A stretch of DNA of 64,000 nucleotides from Blastomyces gilchristii SLH14081. Its lineage: Eukaryota; Ascomycota; Eurotiomycetes; Onygenales; Ajellomycetaceae. Both the position numbers and the translations under genes were made by a program. How positions within the stretch are numbered: position 1 is the stretch's first letter; each line of letters opens with the position of its first letter. The notes under the pieces were generated by a model. It did not search any database. It was given only the letters and a program-made list of their open reading frames with translations, and was not told where the DNA came from. The stretch covers positions 1,394,107 through 1,458,106 of the forward strand of contig NW_003101678.1 of the NCBI RefSeq assembly GCF_000003855.2, read 5' to 3'. Positions 47,666 to 59,966 of this stretch are shown here, piece after piece.

Positions 47666-49140
47666 TTGTGTTGTATAATTGTAGATACTGATGTTTTGAT
47701 TTGCATAGAATCTTCATACATTGATAGATTCATATCTGTTAATGATTGTGATTTCAATGTTGAATCATTGATTGAGAACTTGAAGAATGTGATAATGAAG
47801 AAATTGTCTATATTATGTGTGACTGAGTCTTCTGTGTTCTTTTCTGCCTTCTCTGTTTCTTTCTCTGCTGCTCTTTCTCAATCTTCTATATCTGCTTCTG
47901 TGTCTGATTCTCCTGCTTCTGCTACCTCTATTTCTGTGACCTCTACTCCCGCTACTTCTGCTCTTACTACTGCCTTTGTTACTAGCTCTCTCTGTTTCAA
48001 GAAGATGTTATGTAGACTCAGTGAATTACATTTCTCAGTATGTACACTTCTGCTCTTCTTACTGATCTCTAGAATAATTTATTGTATGAAGATGATGTAT
48101 AACATGACTATCTGAAGCTTGATCACAGACATTGATTATTACATTCATTTTAATTATTTATAATAAGACAATTATTTATTCATATCAGAGAATCACTTCC
48201 TCTCTTAACAGTGTTAAGATTGTAAGTCTTTTTCTTTTTATCTTTTCTTTCTGATACTGATTTTTCTATTCTTAGAGAAAATTGTTATGAATTTTATTGT
48301 ATATGAAGTTGTGATGTTCACAGACATCAAGAAACTTTTTATAACTGTAAAGTTTAATATTACAGAGATATCTGCTCTGATGAATTTCTTCAGAATAATA
48401 GATCTGTATTAGTCTATTCTCTGATGTCTGTCATCTGACTTTGTGATGCAGATAAAAGATATCTGTGTTTTCAGAAACAGAAACACAGATGTTGTACTCT
48501 TTTACACTCACAGATGTGAGGCTTATATATCTTGTCTGAGATGTTGTTATGAGAATGAACTATTTGCATGCTGTGTTCTACTTTCTGCATTCTCTCATGT
48601 CCCTCTCTCTCTTTCTGAGAAGTCTTGTGTGTGTTGTAATTATGCATACAATTCTAAGATCAGTAGGTGTTCATTCAGTAATTGTTACTCCTGCTTTTAT
48701 AGTTTTGTATGCTAATAATAGTTCTTAGTTACTTCAGTATCAGAGATCATTTTAATTGAAGATGATAATGCTACTGAGACTACTCTCTCTCACTCTCAAG
48801 CTTCTTCTGTTGCTTTCTCTTTCTCTTCTACAGAGAAGATTGTGTACACACTGAGTTATAAGTGTTCAGCTCTGAATGACTTCTGTTGTTATTTGTTCAG
48901 TTCTATATCTTCTTCTTTCATTTCTTCTATCTTCATTCTCTCTACTCTGACTTCTGATTCTGTGAGTTCTGCACTCTTCTTCAATTTTTCTACATGTATG
49001 TGTACACATTTCTATATTAGCATTCCAGTCAATCTTGTGATAAATGACATTAATGTCATACACAGAGCAGTAGAGGAATCAGAGACATGCACAGCATTGT
49101 TGTGAGAGCAGCTTGCAGCTCTTGAATTTCTTGCAGATCT
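47666..49140 (+). pseudogene. antisense open region of family B, copy 2
   Basis: Opposite to pol, three open pieces follow each other. 47666-48115 (149 codons, from a TTG) has ESSYIDRFISVND, a Ser/Thr/Ala-rich stretch of about 45 residues and a Cys/Leu-rich end. 48443-48715 (90 codons from ATG) has about 15 Cys in patterns such as RCEA..SCLRCC, KSCVCCNY and RCSFSNC. 48842-49105 (87 codons) ends in a helix-forming segment. The pieces align with 29578-31109 in copy 1. Some Cys may be former Arg. Whether they form one spliced gene is not clear. I know of no named family. Confidence 0.5.
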
Positions 49141-50440
49141 TGAGTTTTGAGATTTCCTTTGTTTTTGATGTTTTTCAGATGATGTGATATTGGAAATAGA
49201 TTAAACATGTGATGTATGAAAATGAATGAGATGTGTATAATAATATTTGTCTTTTGTGACTGACTCTTATGATTGATGATCAATTCATTTCTCTTTTCTT
49301 ATACTTTTTCTTTGTCTGCTAGTCACTACTCTTATGTGATCTCTATATGATACAGTGTTCAATAACTAGATTTGACAGCTTTCATCTTTTGTGATTCTGT
49401 CTTGTGTATTATACTGTCTCTCTTTGCCTGCTTAGATTACTACAGTGAACAGCTCATCAAAACTAATCTTGTCTGATCTCTGAGTGTTCTCAGTGATTGA
49501 GATGACTTAGTCTCATGTATCTGTGAATGTTTCAGATAGTTCATTCTCTGTGATCTCTGTGATTGAACTGATATAAATAGTCAAATCTAACTCTGAATTT
49601 CTTTTTCTTCTATAATCTGATTCATGTGTAAGTCTGCTGCTTTGAGACTGCTCTTTACTGTGTTGTACTTACTATCTGCAGTGTGTTATTATATGACTGA
49701 CTACAGTCTCATCACTTATTGAAGTGTGATGTTTATCTGATTTCTTCATTACTTCTCATTCTTTTCTTATAATTGTAAAAAGATTGAAATAAGTGAGATC
49801 ATCTGATTTATAAGTGTCTATAATTTCTCTTACTTTATGAGACTTTTCAATTATAAGTCTCTTCTTTTTCAACACTGATGATAGTGCTGTGAATGACTAT
49901 AATCTGCTTAAGTCTTGCATCTTTGCTTTCATAAGTTATGAATTATTGATTAAGTTGTATAAGACTCATCTCTCTGATTCTTTCAATATGTATGTTCTCA
50001 GAGAATGTGATTTGAGTATTTTATATGACTCAAATCATCTAGGTTGAAACTTCTCAGAACTCTCATTATGTATAAGAACTCACATTCTTATCTTGAGACT
50101 TGATTTCTTAACTAGTGAGTCTCATATTCTTTTCAATTGAATTGCTCAGTTCAGAAGTAACTTGTTAGCTTTTACATGTGTGTGGCTGATCTCTTTCAAT
50201 CTTGATTCTATGTTCACAACTGTTGCATCTGCAACTGCTACTGCTGTGTCTGTAACTGCTGTTTCTGCTGTGTCTATGACTGTTGTGTCTGTGACTGTTG
50301 TATCTGCAACTGCTGTTCTCTCTCTCACCTTTTCTGAAGCATTCTCTGAGATGTGCGGATGCAATTCATACAACAGGTAGAATGATGAATGCTTAGAGAC
50401 TGCATGCTATTGAATCTGCATGGCCAGTAGCACCTGCCTG
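49140..50440 (-). pseudogene. post-integrase region of family B pol, copy 2
   Basis: Minus-strand frame 50146-50373 encodes a segment with five to six units of TDTTV/ATVV type followed by NIESRLKEISHTHVKANKLL. The DNA of this run (about 50215-50325) is an imperfect ~18-base repeat with more units than in copies 0 and 1. The rest is weakly coding. Confidence 0.5.
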
Positions 50441-50451
50441 AGATATTCATC

Positions 50452-51213
50452 TCATAGTCTTATAGACTTGTTCACTAGATATTTCATCAGCATATTGTTC
50501 AAGATTTCATTCAAGTGTTCCATCTTCCTGTTCATCCGCGGATGATATGATGTTGTTCTATGATATCTTGTCTGTAACTGACTCATGAAATGTCTCACTG
50601 CTTCTTCTACAAGGTTCACACTGTTATCAGTTAGAATCTCATGTGGTATTTCATAGTTAACATAGATCTCATTATATAGAAACTTTATTATCATCTTCTC
50701 TGTTGTCTCTGAAACTGCTTTCACAACTGGCCAGTCAGTAGTGTAATCAATAGCAGTGATTATTCATTGATTTTCATTTGATGTTCACAGTAATATGTCT
50801 ATGAGATTTATCTCTCATTATTTAAATAATTGTATTGTATACTTTATCTGATATTATGCTTTCTTACATTCTAATTCTTTCTTAGATTCTTTTATGATCT
50901 GATAATTCAGACACTTGTGAGCATATATCTGAATGTCCTCAGTCATGCTTGACCAGTATACTCTTAGTTTGAGTACACTGATGAGTTCAGAGCTTTCTAA
51001 GTGACTGAATTTCTTATACATGTGAGTTATCAAGTTGCATCTAAATGAAGATTCTAGATAGAGAGCTTCTATGTATTCTAGATTGCAGTAAAGCACAATG
51101 TTATTTTTCAATTTTCTCAGCTGAAAGTTTAAAAGCATCTCTTCTACTACTCTCACAAGATGCTTGTCATCTGATATCTTGTCATTCTTCAAGTGAGAGA
51201 TCATAATATTCAC
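50452..51213 (-). pseudogene. integrase remnant, family B copy 2 (best kept)
   Basis: 50854-51213 holds the zinc-finger piece (HKKFSHLESSELISVLK..VYWSSMTEDIQIYAHKCLNYQ, here with Trp kept as TGG). 50452-50724 holds the core with EILTDNSVNLVEEAVRHF (second Asp), SYHPRMNRKMEHLNEIL (conserved HP.TN and catalytic Glu region). Two long frames survive. The first Asp region lies between the frames near 50730-50800. Confidence 0.88.
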
Positions 51214-51299
51214 TCATTCTGATTTCTTGCATTCTCTCAGTGTGTTTAATATGAACATCTCTTATATCTGGTTTGCAGAACCCTCACTCATGAAATTGA

Positions 51300-51880
51300 A
51301 TCTGTGACTGATTATATCAGATATCACAGTGTCTGATCTCTTTCAGTATTTAATATGAAGATTGTACACTTAGAACTCTGAGATTTAATATACTAAGTGT
51401 TTGAAAGATTTTATTATTAATTGTAGATAGATGAGACTTTCATGATCTGTGATTACTGTTGTAGTATGCCTGTTGTCAATATATCTATCTCACAATATCA
51501 GTGTATGCTTGATTGCTAGCAATTCCTTTTCATACACTGAATAATTGAGCTCAGTGCCTGATAGTTTTCTATCATTATACATCACTGAGTACAGCTTGCT
51601 GTTCTTACTCATCTGTAGAAGAGCATCTCTGATAGCTCATTCAGATGTGTCTGTCTTGATATAGAAAGATTTATCACAATCTGATTAAATAAGCACTGAG
51701 AATGTTATTATATGTTCTCTCAGTGTGAGAAAAGTCTCTTCACACACAGCATTTCAGATGATTGAATGAAACTTCTTCTTTTACAGATTTGTATCTGTTT
51801 CTCTTAAGAGATCTGAGAGTGATGCAGATATTTATGTGAAATTCTTGATGAATCTGTGATAATATGAGACTAACTTAAGA
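51300..51880 (-). pseudogene. RNase H remnant, family B copy 2
   Basis: Counterpart of 1080-1640. The KLS..ELNYSVYEKEL segment lies near 51520-51570. Confidence 0.72.
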
Positions 51881-51919
51881 AACTGTTGTACATGATGTAT
51901 ATTTCTCAGCTGCAGTCAA

Positions 51920-52490
51920 TTCACTATGACATTCAATTTCTTCAGAATGAGATGTATACAGTTATTACTCACTATATATTCTATAAACTTTAACTCTTCT
52001 GTTTCAAACACACACTTTATTGATTTGATATAGAGCTTATACTCTGTCAGAGTTATAAGCACTTCATCAAGATACTTCAGATATTCATTGTATAAGTTTG
52101 AAAAGACTAGAATATTATTGAGATATACAAGATATGAGATTTTATTTTATTTATGAAGAATTGTATTCATCATTATTTGAAAGATGACAGACACATTTAT
52201 CAGACTGAATGACATTGTCAGGAATTCAAACTTTTCTCATTGTATATTAAATACAGTTTGTGAAACTGACAGTTCATCTACACAGATCTGTCAGTATTCT
52301 GAGAGAAGATTGATCTTTAATAGATATTAGGTGTTTTCAACTGTATTCAACTGTTATTGAATCTGTGACAGTGAATATTCATTCTTGATTATAAGCTTAT
52401 TAAGTGCTTGATAATTAATACACATCTATTACTCCTCATCTGTCTTTTTTATAAATAGAACTGAAAAGCCTCATGCACTTGATAAGAGTT
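51920..52490 (-). pseudogene. reverse transcriptase remnant, family B copy 2
   Basis: Counterpart of 1690-2270, with the decayed YLNN box near 52110-52125 and the IDYQALNKL block near 52385-52420. Stops break the frame. Confidence 0.85.
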
Positions 52491-52999
52491 ATATAAGACT
52501 ACATTCTAGAAGATCAGTGATCTGATGCTTCTGTTCTTTGAGATGCATTTGAAACAGAGAATACACATTCTGGTTGACTGGTTTTGCATCCCTTATATCA
52601 ATCTCATGTACAAATCCTTGTTCTGGCAGCAATTTTAATGAAAGATCTGTTCAGAAGACCTTTCTATGCTTCTTCAGAAGCTTCTTCATATGCTTATTCT
52701 TCTGTATATCTTTTATCTTGGTTTTCTCTGCTTTCAGGTCCTGTATGATATACAGAATGCTTTTGAATAAGGTCTTATAAATTGTTCTCTTTGCTTATTA
52801 ATGTGTAAGCAGATTTAATTCTTCTATATCAGAGATGTGAAATGTTCTTCTTATATCAGTTAATAGAATTGTATGAACTGTTTTATTTCTATCAGTCAAC
52901 TGTATATAATATGTACATCATTGAATCTGCAGATTGAATCTTTGAAATCAATTGAGTCTGAGAATAAGATTATATTCTATGTTCTGCAGCTCTCATGCT

Positions 53000-54645
53000 C
53001 AAATATAGCAAGATTATTCTCTGAAGTGCAAGGGAACTCTTACTCTTGTGAGTAATATCAAATATTAATTATCAGATAATCTTATACATTGAAAATCCTT
53101 CACTCAGTGAACTTCTTTCAGTCTTCAGATTATATAATTATCAATATATTGTGTAGAAGCTTCTGTGTCTGCTAACACTTTTGCAGTCATCTCTCAATTC
53201 TTACTCAAGTGTTTCTTATACATTAATATTTTAGGTCTCAAGATATTGAGGTGAGTGCTCACTTCATTCTTGTCTGTATCTCAGTCAGAAGTCTACTGTC
53301 TCTTGATATTTGCAGAATTCAGAGAGTCATCTAACACAGGCATCTCTTTTACTTTGAAGACTTTTCATAGAATATCAGTGAGTGTCTCTGAGCTCACTGA
53401 TTCTGCTAGTTTTTTGACTCTCTTGCTTCTCTTGACTGTGTATGCTAGATATAATCTTTTGCATCATGATTTTGACATTCACAGTTGAAGCAAGCTTGAT
53501 ACTTATGATATCAAGATTTTCACTCAGGAAATCTCTTTTTCAGAGAATTCAGTGCTTTAGTGATGACATTCAGATCTAGATTCATTGTGTTCAGATATGT
53601 GACTTATGTTATAGAAGTCTGATTATCTGTTCTTCACTGAGACATACTTGATTACAGTATTTTTTATTACAATTGACTCACTTGTTTCTGTATGATGAGA
53701 ATGTTATATACTTCTTTCATCATGTCTGACTATGAGGTTAAGTATTTTTATTCTACTCTTAACTCAGATGTAAGATCATGAATAAAGATCTGTAAACAGA
53801 AAGATATTGAAAGCTCTTTATTCAATATAAGATAGTGTAAGCTGAAGTGTGTGAAGTATGATATAAGATTACTCACTTATCTACACTTAGTAAAGTGTTT
53901 ATAATACTTATCTTATATATTCACTTTCTCAAAGCTATGCAAGATTCATTTGAAAAACTCATTTCATGTTCATGAAAATGAATATTACTCTGAGTCTGTG
54001 AGATTCATCTTTTCATCAGTCATTTATAATGACTTCACTTTTCTGTGTAGAAATGTGACAGATCTTAAGACTTGTTGAAATTTAATTGACTGTCTGTCTG
54101 TGAGTTTATATTCAATCTGATAATATAATTGCATCTGACTTAGTCAGCTGATTGCAGCATTATTTTTTCAGTCATCATTGAAGCTTGATGACTTCAGCAG
54201 ATCTTTTCACTTGATATATTTCATACTTGAATTCTCATTCTATACAGTGATCTCTGATGATGTGTACACTTCTGAAGAGATTGTGAACAATTGTGATAAG
54301 ATCTTCAGATTCAATGTAGTTATCTATCTGTGTAAATGTTCAATCTCTCACTGCAGATCTAAGATCTGGTTTTCTCTATTCTTATTAATGATGATAATTG
54401 CATTGATGAAGCTCTTCATAGTGAATACTTGATCTGCAGTGAATGTCAATTGTTGTTTGACTTTCATCTTGATCTGTCACTGTGTACACAAGGCCTCAAT
54501 CTCATTTAAAATTCTTATATGTGTACAGAGCTTTGATTCTGATTTGATGATTTCAGCTACTTTTCTTACTGCTTTAAGTAAACCCTCTGAGAGATTCTGT
54601 ATATCTTTCAGTTCAGATAGCAGAGAAGGGTATTATTTATATTAG
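53000..54645 (-). pseudogene. gag remnant, family B copy 2
   Basis: Counterpart of 8592-10250. The nucleocapsid knuckle is at about 53459-53500 on the minus strand. The coiled-coil N-terminal part is at about 54180-54430. Confidence 0.73.
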
Positions 54646-54689
54646 CTAGAAAAGATATTTATTTCAGTGATTTCTCATTGATTGTATAA

Positions 54690-54756
54690 TGTCTATTATT
54701 ATATCACTGTATTATTATATCACTATATCATTATATCACTATATCATTATATGATT
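54690..54756. repeat. TATATCACTATATCAT tandem repeat in B leader
   Basis: Four to five units of TATATCA(C/T)-type, just upstream of gag on the minus strand. More units than in the other B copies. Confidence 0.8.
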
Positions 54757-55092
54757 TCTGTTATCATTGTACAACTCCGGTGATGATCATCTCTCTCTTT
54801 TTATCCTTCTTTTGAGTAGGGAGCAGACTTCTTTGAATCTTGTTCATCACTCTCATTTTCTTTCTCACATCTTATCTGTTCGCATATGTGGCATTCACCT
54901 GAGTGTGGAGTTTTCCCTTAACAAGTGAAGCAGCATCAATTGAATGCTCTTCTGCTCATCACTCTTTATATACTATCTTTTGAGATGTTCTAGGACCACA
55001 CTGGCATGATAACTACAAATTGCTTTGTAGATGGAATTATCACACTCTGGAGAAGCCTGCACTTCTCACTGGTTTTTAGACATGCTATCAGA

Positions 55093-55259
55093 TGTGATTC
55101 AAAGGTTGCTTAAGTCAGTGTATGATTACAGGCATACACTGGCTTCTTATATATTGTATGCTAAATTAATTAGTGGCTGCTATGGCCCCTTTACTCTCAT
55201 AAGCAAGTTCAGAAGCGGCCGCGTTATTATCTGACGGTCGTACGTTCTTTCGAATCACA
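55093..55259 (-). repeat. 5' LTR, family B copy 2
   Basis: 167 bp, TGTGATTC...CGAATCACA, keeping GCGGCCGCG and CGGTCGTACG. The least mutated B LTR. Confidence 0.93.
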
Positions 55260-55985
55260 ATATCTTGATATTCTGTTCTGAGACACTGCCATGCAATAGA
55301 AGGCATTAGATTAATTATAGAGTGCTTAACAGAGAAATATTTCTCTTACAACATTCATCTCTAACTTTGATATCAAGATCTTAGAAGCAGATAATCAATC
55401 TTGAGAGAATTGAATAAAGATTAGCATGCTCAAGAAGACATTAACTTTTGAACTCTTACAGACTCTTATAAGTGTAAATAAAGACTTAACTTATAAAGGC
55501 TTCTGCACACAGCTCTGAACATTGAATGACTGTCTTATCAAGCTCAAGAGTATACAGACCAGTGATAGAAGATGTTACATCTCAGTCACTTATATATCTG
55601 TGCTGAAGAATAACAACAATGATGCAGATGCTATGAACTGAGTAGACTTGAATATCTATGTATAAGTAAGAATCTCTGCTGTCTGAACAGGCTTCTGAGT
55701 CTCTGAGATCACTTCTGAAGAAGTCACTGATTAATGTTAATATGAAGTGTGTATCAACTGTAACTGATCAGAACACATTGCTTTCAACTGTCAATCAATC
55801 TATGTATCTTCACACTTGAGAGAAAGATCAGTGTCTTCTTGTTTGAAGAATGAATCAGTATCTGTCTGTGTCAATCATGTTATATTAGAGAAAGATTCAG
55901 AAGATAACTATGAGAATACTCTGATAAAACAGAGAAAAGATTAGCTTCTGTTCAAATTTGTAAACAGAAGCTTGAAGAGATTGAA
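55260..55985 (+). pseudogene. gag remnant, family A copy 3 (second part)
   Basis: Resumes after B copy 2. The CX2CX4HX4C knuckle is complete at 55750-55791 (CINCN*SEHIAFNC), with TGA for Trp. Position 55885-55900 is the unoccupied target of LINE 1. Confidence 0.8.
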
Positions 55986-56007
55986 TGATAACAATTTGAA
56001 GAGAAAA

Positions 56008-56307
56008 TGACAATGAATGTGATTCTTATATCTACTGTGATTGATAACATGTATAATATGAAAGCTATGATAGACAGTAGTCTATGTCACTATGCAATGA
56101 TAAAATCTTCAGTTGTAAGATATCATAATCTTCAGTGTATTTCTATATCAAAATCTTGACTTCTTGCAGAATTTGATGATCTGAAAGATGTTTGTATCTA
56201 TTATATGATGAAACTAAACATAGATGTGAGAGAACATCAATATAAAGATATCTATATATATAAAGTTGATAATCTTGATTATAATCTTATGTTAGAACTT
56301 GTCTGAC
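56008..56307 (+). pseudogene. aspartic protease region, family A copy 3
   Basis: Aligned with 18356-18655, with AMIDSSLCHYAMIKSS. Broken by a TGA near 56158. Confidence 0.62.
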
Positions 56308-56749
56308 TATCTGAATAAGACATCTTACTAAATACTTGAAACAGAAGCTTGATATTCTCTAATGATAATAGAATTCATGAAGATGATATTCACAAGACTA
56401 TAAATCTTACACAGATCTCTGTCAACACTTATAAAATACTCTGAAAAAGAAGTCATCATCAAAATCACTGACAGAGTCACTGATAAGTTCATTAACAGTA
56501 GAATCATGTATCAATCTATTTCATCAGTCTGACTGATATTAAAAAGGCTCTGAAAAAGTTATTCTGTGTTATAATAACAGATTCTTGTATGAAACTCTCT
56601 TAATAATATTATGAATATCTAGATGTCTTCTGATAAGATAATATTATGAATATATCTCTCTTATAAGATTCTGAAGTGAATCACAGTATTAAGTTAGAGA
56701 AAAAGAATGATAAGAACTCTGAACTGTTATAAGACTCTCTTTATAACAT

Positions 56750-57370
56750 GTTCTGAGATGAACTTCTTCTTCTTTGAAAGACACTCAATGATCTCTTAGA
56801 TAAAGAATTCATACACATTAGTAACTCTTTCACTGCAGTCTCTATTCTCTTTGCAAAGAAATCAGATGAAGAACTTCAGTTCTGTATAAATTATTAAGAA
56901 TTGAATAGATTAATAAAGAAAGACTGTTATTCTTTATCTCTTATCAATGAAACTCTAGCTTGTATTAAACAAGCTCAATGATTTACAAAGTTAGATGTTA
57001 TTATCATATTTTATAAGATTCATATCACTGAAAAAGATGAGTGACTTATAGTATTCTGAACATGATATAATCTCTTTAAATGAGTAGTCACACTCTTTGA
57101 ACTGACTAATACTCTCAGTATATTTCAGAAGTATATCAACTGAACACTCTGAGACTTTCTTGATAAATTTATATCTATTTATCTAGATAACATTCTTATC
57201 TTTACTGATGAATTTAGAAAGAAATATCAAGAGTATATATAAAGAGTATTACAATAACTATGAGAAGTGAGACTATCAATTAATATTGGTAAGTGTGATT
57301 TTGAAGTCAAGAGTACTAAATACTTAGATTTCATCATAGAAGCTGATAAGAAAATTTAAATAAATTTTAA
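56750..57370 (+). pseudogene. reverse transcriptase remnant, family A copy 3
   Basis: Aligned with 19078-19690. The FCINY.ELNRL block is at about 56880-56912 and the catalytic YLDN box at about 57179-57192. More CpA-to-TpA change than copy 1, so more TAA stops. Confidence 0.85.
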
Positions 57371-58020
57371 AAAGATCTCTGCTATTCTTGAATGAGAGAC
57401 TCTGTACACTGTGAAAGATATATAAAGCTTTATCAGATTTGCTAACTTCTATTGATAATTTATATGAAACTTCTCAGATATTATGAGATTATTTATAGAA
57501 CTCACTAAGAAAGACTCAGTATTTCAATGATCAGTAAACACTGAAGCTGTATTTATACAGATGAAGAAGATATTCATTAATATCTCTCTACTGATAACAT
57601 TTGATTCTGATTATAAGACAGTTATTAAGACTGATTTCTCTGACTATATAATAGAAGAAGTGATATTGTAATATAATAATGAAGATATTCTATAATTATA
57701 TATTTTCATGTCTAAGAAACTGAGTCTCACTGAATGCAATTATAAGATCTATAATAAGAAACTTCTCATAATTGTATACTGTTTAGAAGAATGAAACTCT
57801 GAACTCTGAAGTATCTCTGAATTTAAGATAATCACAGATTATAAGAATCTCAAATACTTTATAACTATCTATAAACTCACTGAATAACAGATATGATAAT
57901 CTGAGTTCTTAAGCTACTTTCATTTTATAATACACTACTGTTCTGACAGTTAGAACTCAATGACAGATGCTCTCTCATGATAAGAGTAAGATATGCTATT
58001 TAATGTAACAGATACTTACT
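57370..58020 (+). pseudogene. RNase H remnant, family A copy 3
   Basis: Aligned with 19720-20330, with [18 protein letters not shown] near 57715-57770. Confidence 0.8.
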
Positions 58021-58259
58021 GAATGAATTGAGAGCATCTACTCTTAAACCTGAAGATACTAGTTAATCAAGATGAAACAGCTTATAACACTATACATACT
58101 TCTCTGATTAGAACTATATATACTTCTTCAGTTAGAACTGTCACTGATATCTCAACTTCTTCTAAATCTATATTAGATGAGCTATGATATATAGCAGCTT
58201 AAACTGATGAACTTCTTCAAGCACTCACTGAAGCAGTATGATAAGAAGCACTCTAATTT

Positions 58260-59470
58260 CTCTCAGAACTATGTATAAGAACTGATATCTTAGAATATTT
58301 AATTAATGATAATAATACTCTATGATTCTGTAAATGATACTGAGTTTCTCACTCTGAATTCTTACACACTTGAATAATGTAAGAGATGCATGATTTGTGT
58401 ATAACTGATTATTCAGACTGTGAATAACTGTATAGAATAATCTTCTAAGAGTTCTATTAATCTAAGATATTAAACAGTATCAGATACTTTATTTGAAACT
58501 ATAACTACTATTCTTCTATTATCTTATAAAAGAACTGTAGAAAAGATCTACTGAAATCACTTAATATCTCTAATAGAATCTAGTGAGATATAGTAATTGA
58601 CTTCACTATTAATCTATCTAAGAGTAAAGATTGTAGAAATATTCTGATCATTATTAACTAACTAAGTAAAGATATAATATTAAAATCTTATAATAAGATG
58701 AATACTGAATAAGTCACTGAAGTCTTCTTACAGAGTTCATTCTATCAGATATATAAGTTACTGAGATTAATAGTATTGAATTAAAACTGCTAATTTATAA
58801 GTATTCTCTGAACAAGAATCTATCAAGTTCTTAAGATTATATACTATCTATTAACTATCTATCACTCTGAGACTGATGATGCATTAGAATGAATAATTCA
58901 GACTATAAAGAATTATCTTTATAAGTTCTGTAATTACTTATAAGATGATTGATATAATCTTCTTTTATACACAGAGATTGCTATCAATGATTAAGATGCT
59001 GTTTTAATAGATATAAGCTCATTCTTTCTTATATATAAATATCACATGAAAGTGTTGAATCTTCTAGAGATTATACAGTTCACACTAAATCTCTACAGTT
59101 CAATTTAAATCACTGATAATATAGTAATGAAGCTCTGAGACATCTATGACTAAGTAGAGATCTTCATAATAACTGTGAAATAAGATTATGAAGATTAAAT
59201 TAATATCTGATAAGATCTCACAGAGCAGTATAAGATAGAAGATCTTGTATAATTAAATCTCAAGAATATATAAATCATATATTTATCTTATATACTAGAT
59301 TATCATTATATCAGATATAAAGTGATAGAAGTTCTAGATAGTTATAACTACTGTCTTAACACATTATCAGAGATTTATAATGTTTTTTATACAAGCTTAC
59401 TCTGCTGTACTGTCACTGATTCATTCTTTTCTCAACTGACTTTTAACTAACAGCTGTCAGGCATTATAGA
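58260..59470 (+). pseudogene. integrase remnant, family A copy 3 (uninterrupted)
   Basis: Aligned with 20600-21414 plus 28672-29060, confirming that element C split a continuous gene in copy 1. The zinc-binding part is at about 58300-58520, the core at 58560-58960 and the C-terminal module at 59090-59450. Confidence 0.83.
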
Positions 59471-59481
59471 AGAAGATAATA

Positions 59482-59590
59482 AGCTTGAGTAAGAGATTAA
59501 GAATATTCTCAATAAGAGATCTCAAAGCTGTAGCTAATAATATCTTATAAAATGAGTTAACTATGATTAACTGACCTGAACTCTGAGTTC
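59482..59590 (+). pseudogene. chromodomain remnant, family A copy 3
   Basis: Aligned with 29085-29200 (LE*EIKNILNKRSQ, YLIK*V). TAA and TGA replace the Trp codons. Confidence 0.68.
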
Positions 59591-59651
59591 TGTGTTATCT
59601 GAAACAGCAGTTCTTGACTGATGAGAACTGCTTCTGAAAGAGAGAGACTAA

Positions 59652-59966
59652 TGTGACAGACTGCACCTGATCAATCATATAGACTATTCTATTACACTTT
59701 ACAGATTTCAATCACTTCATTCTCAAATATGTACACTCTGATTCTCAGCCATTCTCAATCGCTGATCCTCGGCTGCCATGAATGCGTATGCTCCGATTCT
59801 CCGCCATTCTCGATCACTGATCCTCGGCCACCACATACGCATATAAATATTCACTTTGATTGCTGATTCTCGCACTTTCTCTTTCCTTTCCTTCTCTAAT
59901 GTTTTTCTCTTTGTTATATAAGACCTATCAATATCATACTGATCTATTCGGCGTAGGCCTCTTACA
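59652..59966 (+). repeat. 3' LTR, family A copy 3
   Basis: 315 bp, TGTGACAGACTG...CCTCTTACA. More mutated than its partner at 45924, mostly at CC and CG. Confidence 0.92.

Larger units (their letters stand above)
46983..55259 (-). mobile_element. Ty3/gypsy LTR retrotransposon, family B copy 2 (complete, uninterrupted)
   Basis: An 8,277-bp copy with 167-bp LTRs at 46983-47149 and 55093-55259, inserted in the gag of A copy 3. The flanks share ATAT (46979-46982 and 55260-55263), so the duplication is 4 bp, or 5 bp if the terminal A is shared. This copy shows the whole family layout on the minus strand: LTR, leader, gag, RT, RNase H, integrase, post-integrase region, then a plus-strand open region, LTR. 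Confidence 0.94.
45924..59966 (+). mobile_element. chromodomain Ty3/gypsy retrotransposon, family A copy 3
   Basis: LTRs at 45924-46239 (316 bp) and 59652-59966 (315 bp). It was inserted in LINE 2 at the point matching 15908/15909. Flanks GTCCTC and ATCTTC could be a mutated duplication, but this is not certain. It is split in gag by B copy 2 (46983-55259). Coding order on the plus strand is the same as copy 1, with PR, RT, RNase H, integrase and chromodomain at 56008-59590. Its LTRs contain a tandem duplication not seen in copies 1 and 2. Confidence 0.9.

Noticed and set aside
54690..54756. CRISPR-like or satellite array
   Set aside because: Only a few short AT-rich units without distinct spacers, inside a retrotransposon leader of a eukaryotic genome.
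55031..55234. 67-codon plus-strand frame
   Set aside because: It covers the B leader and LTR only.
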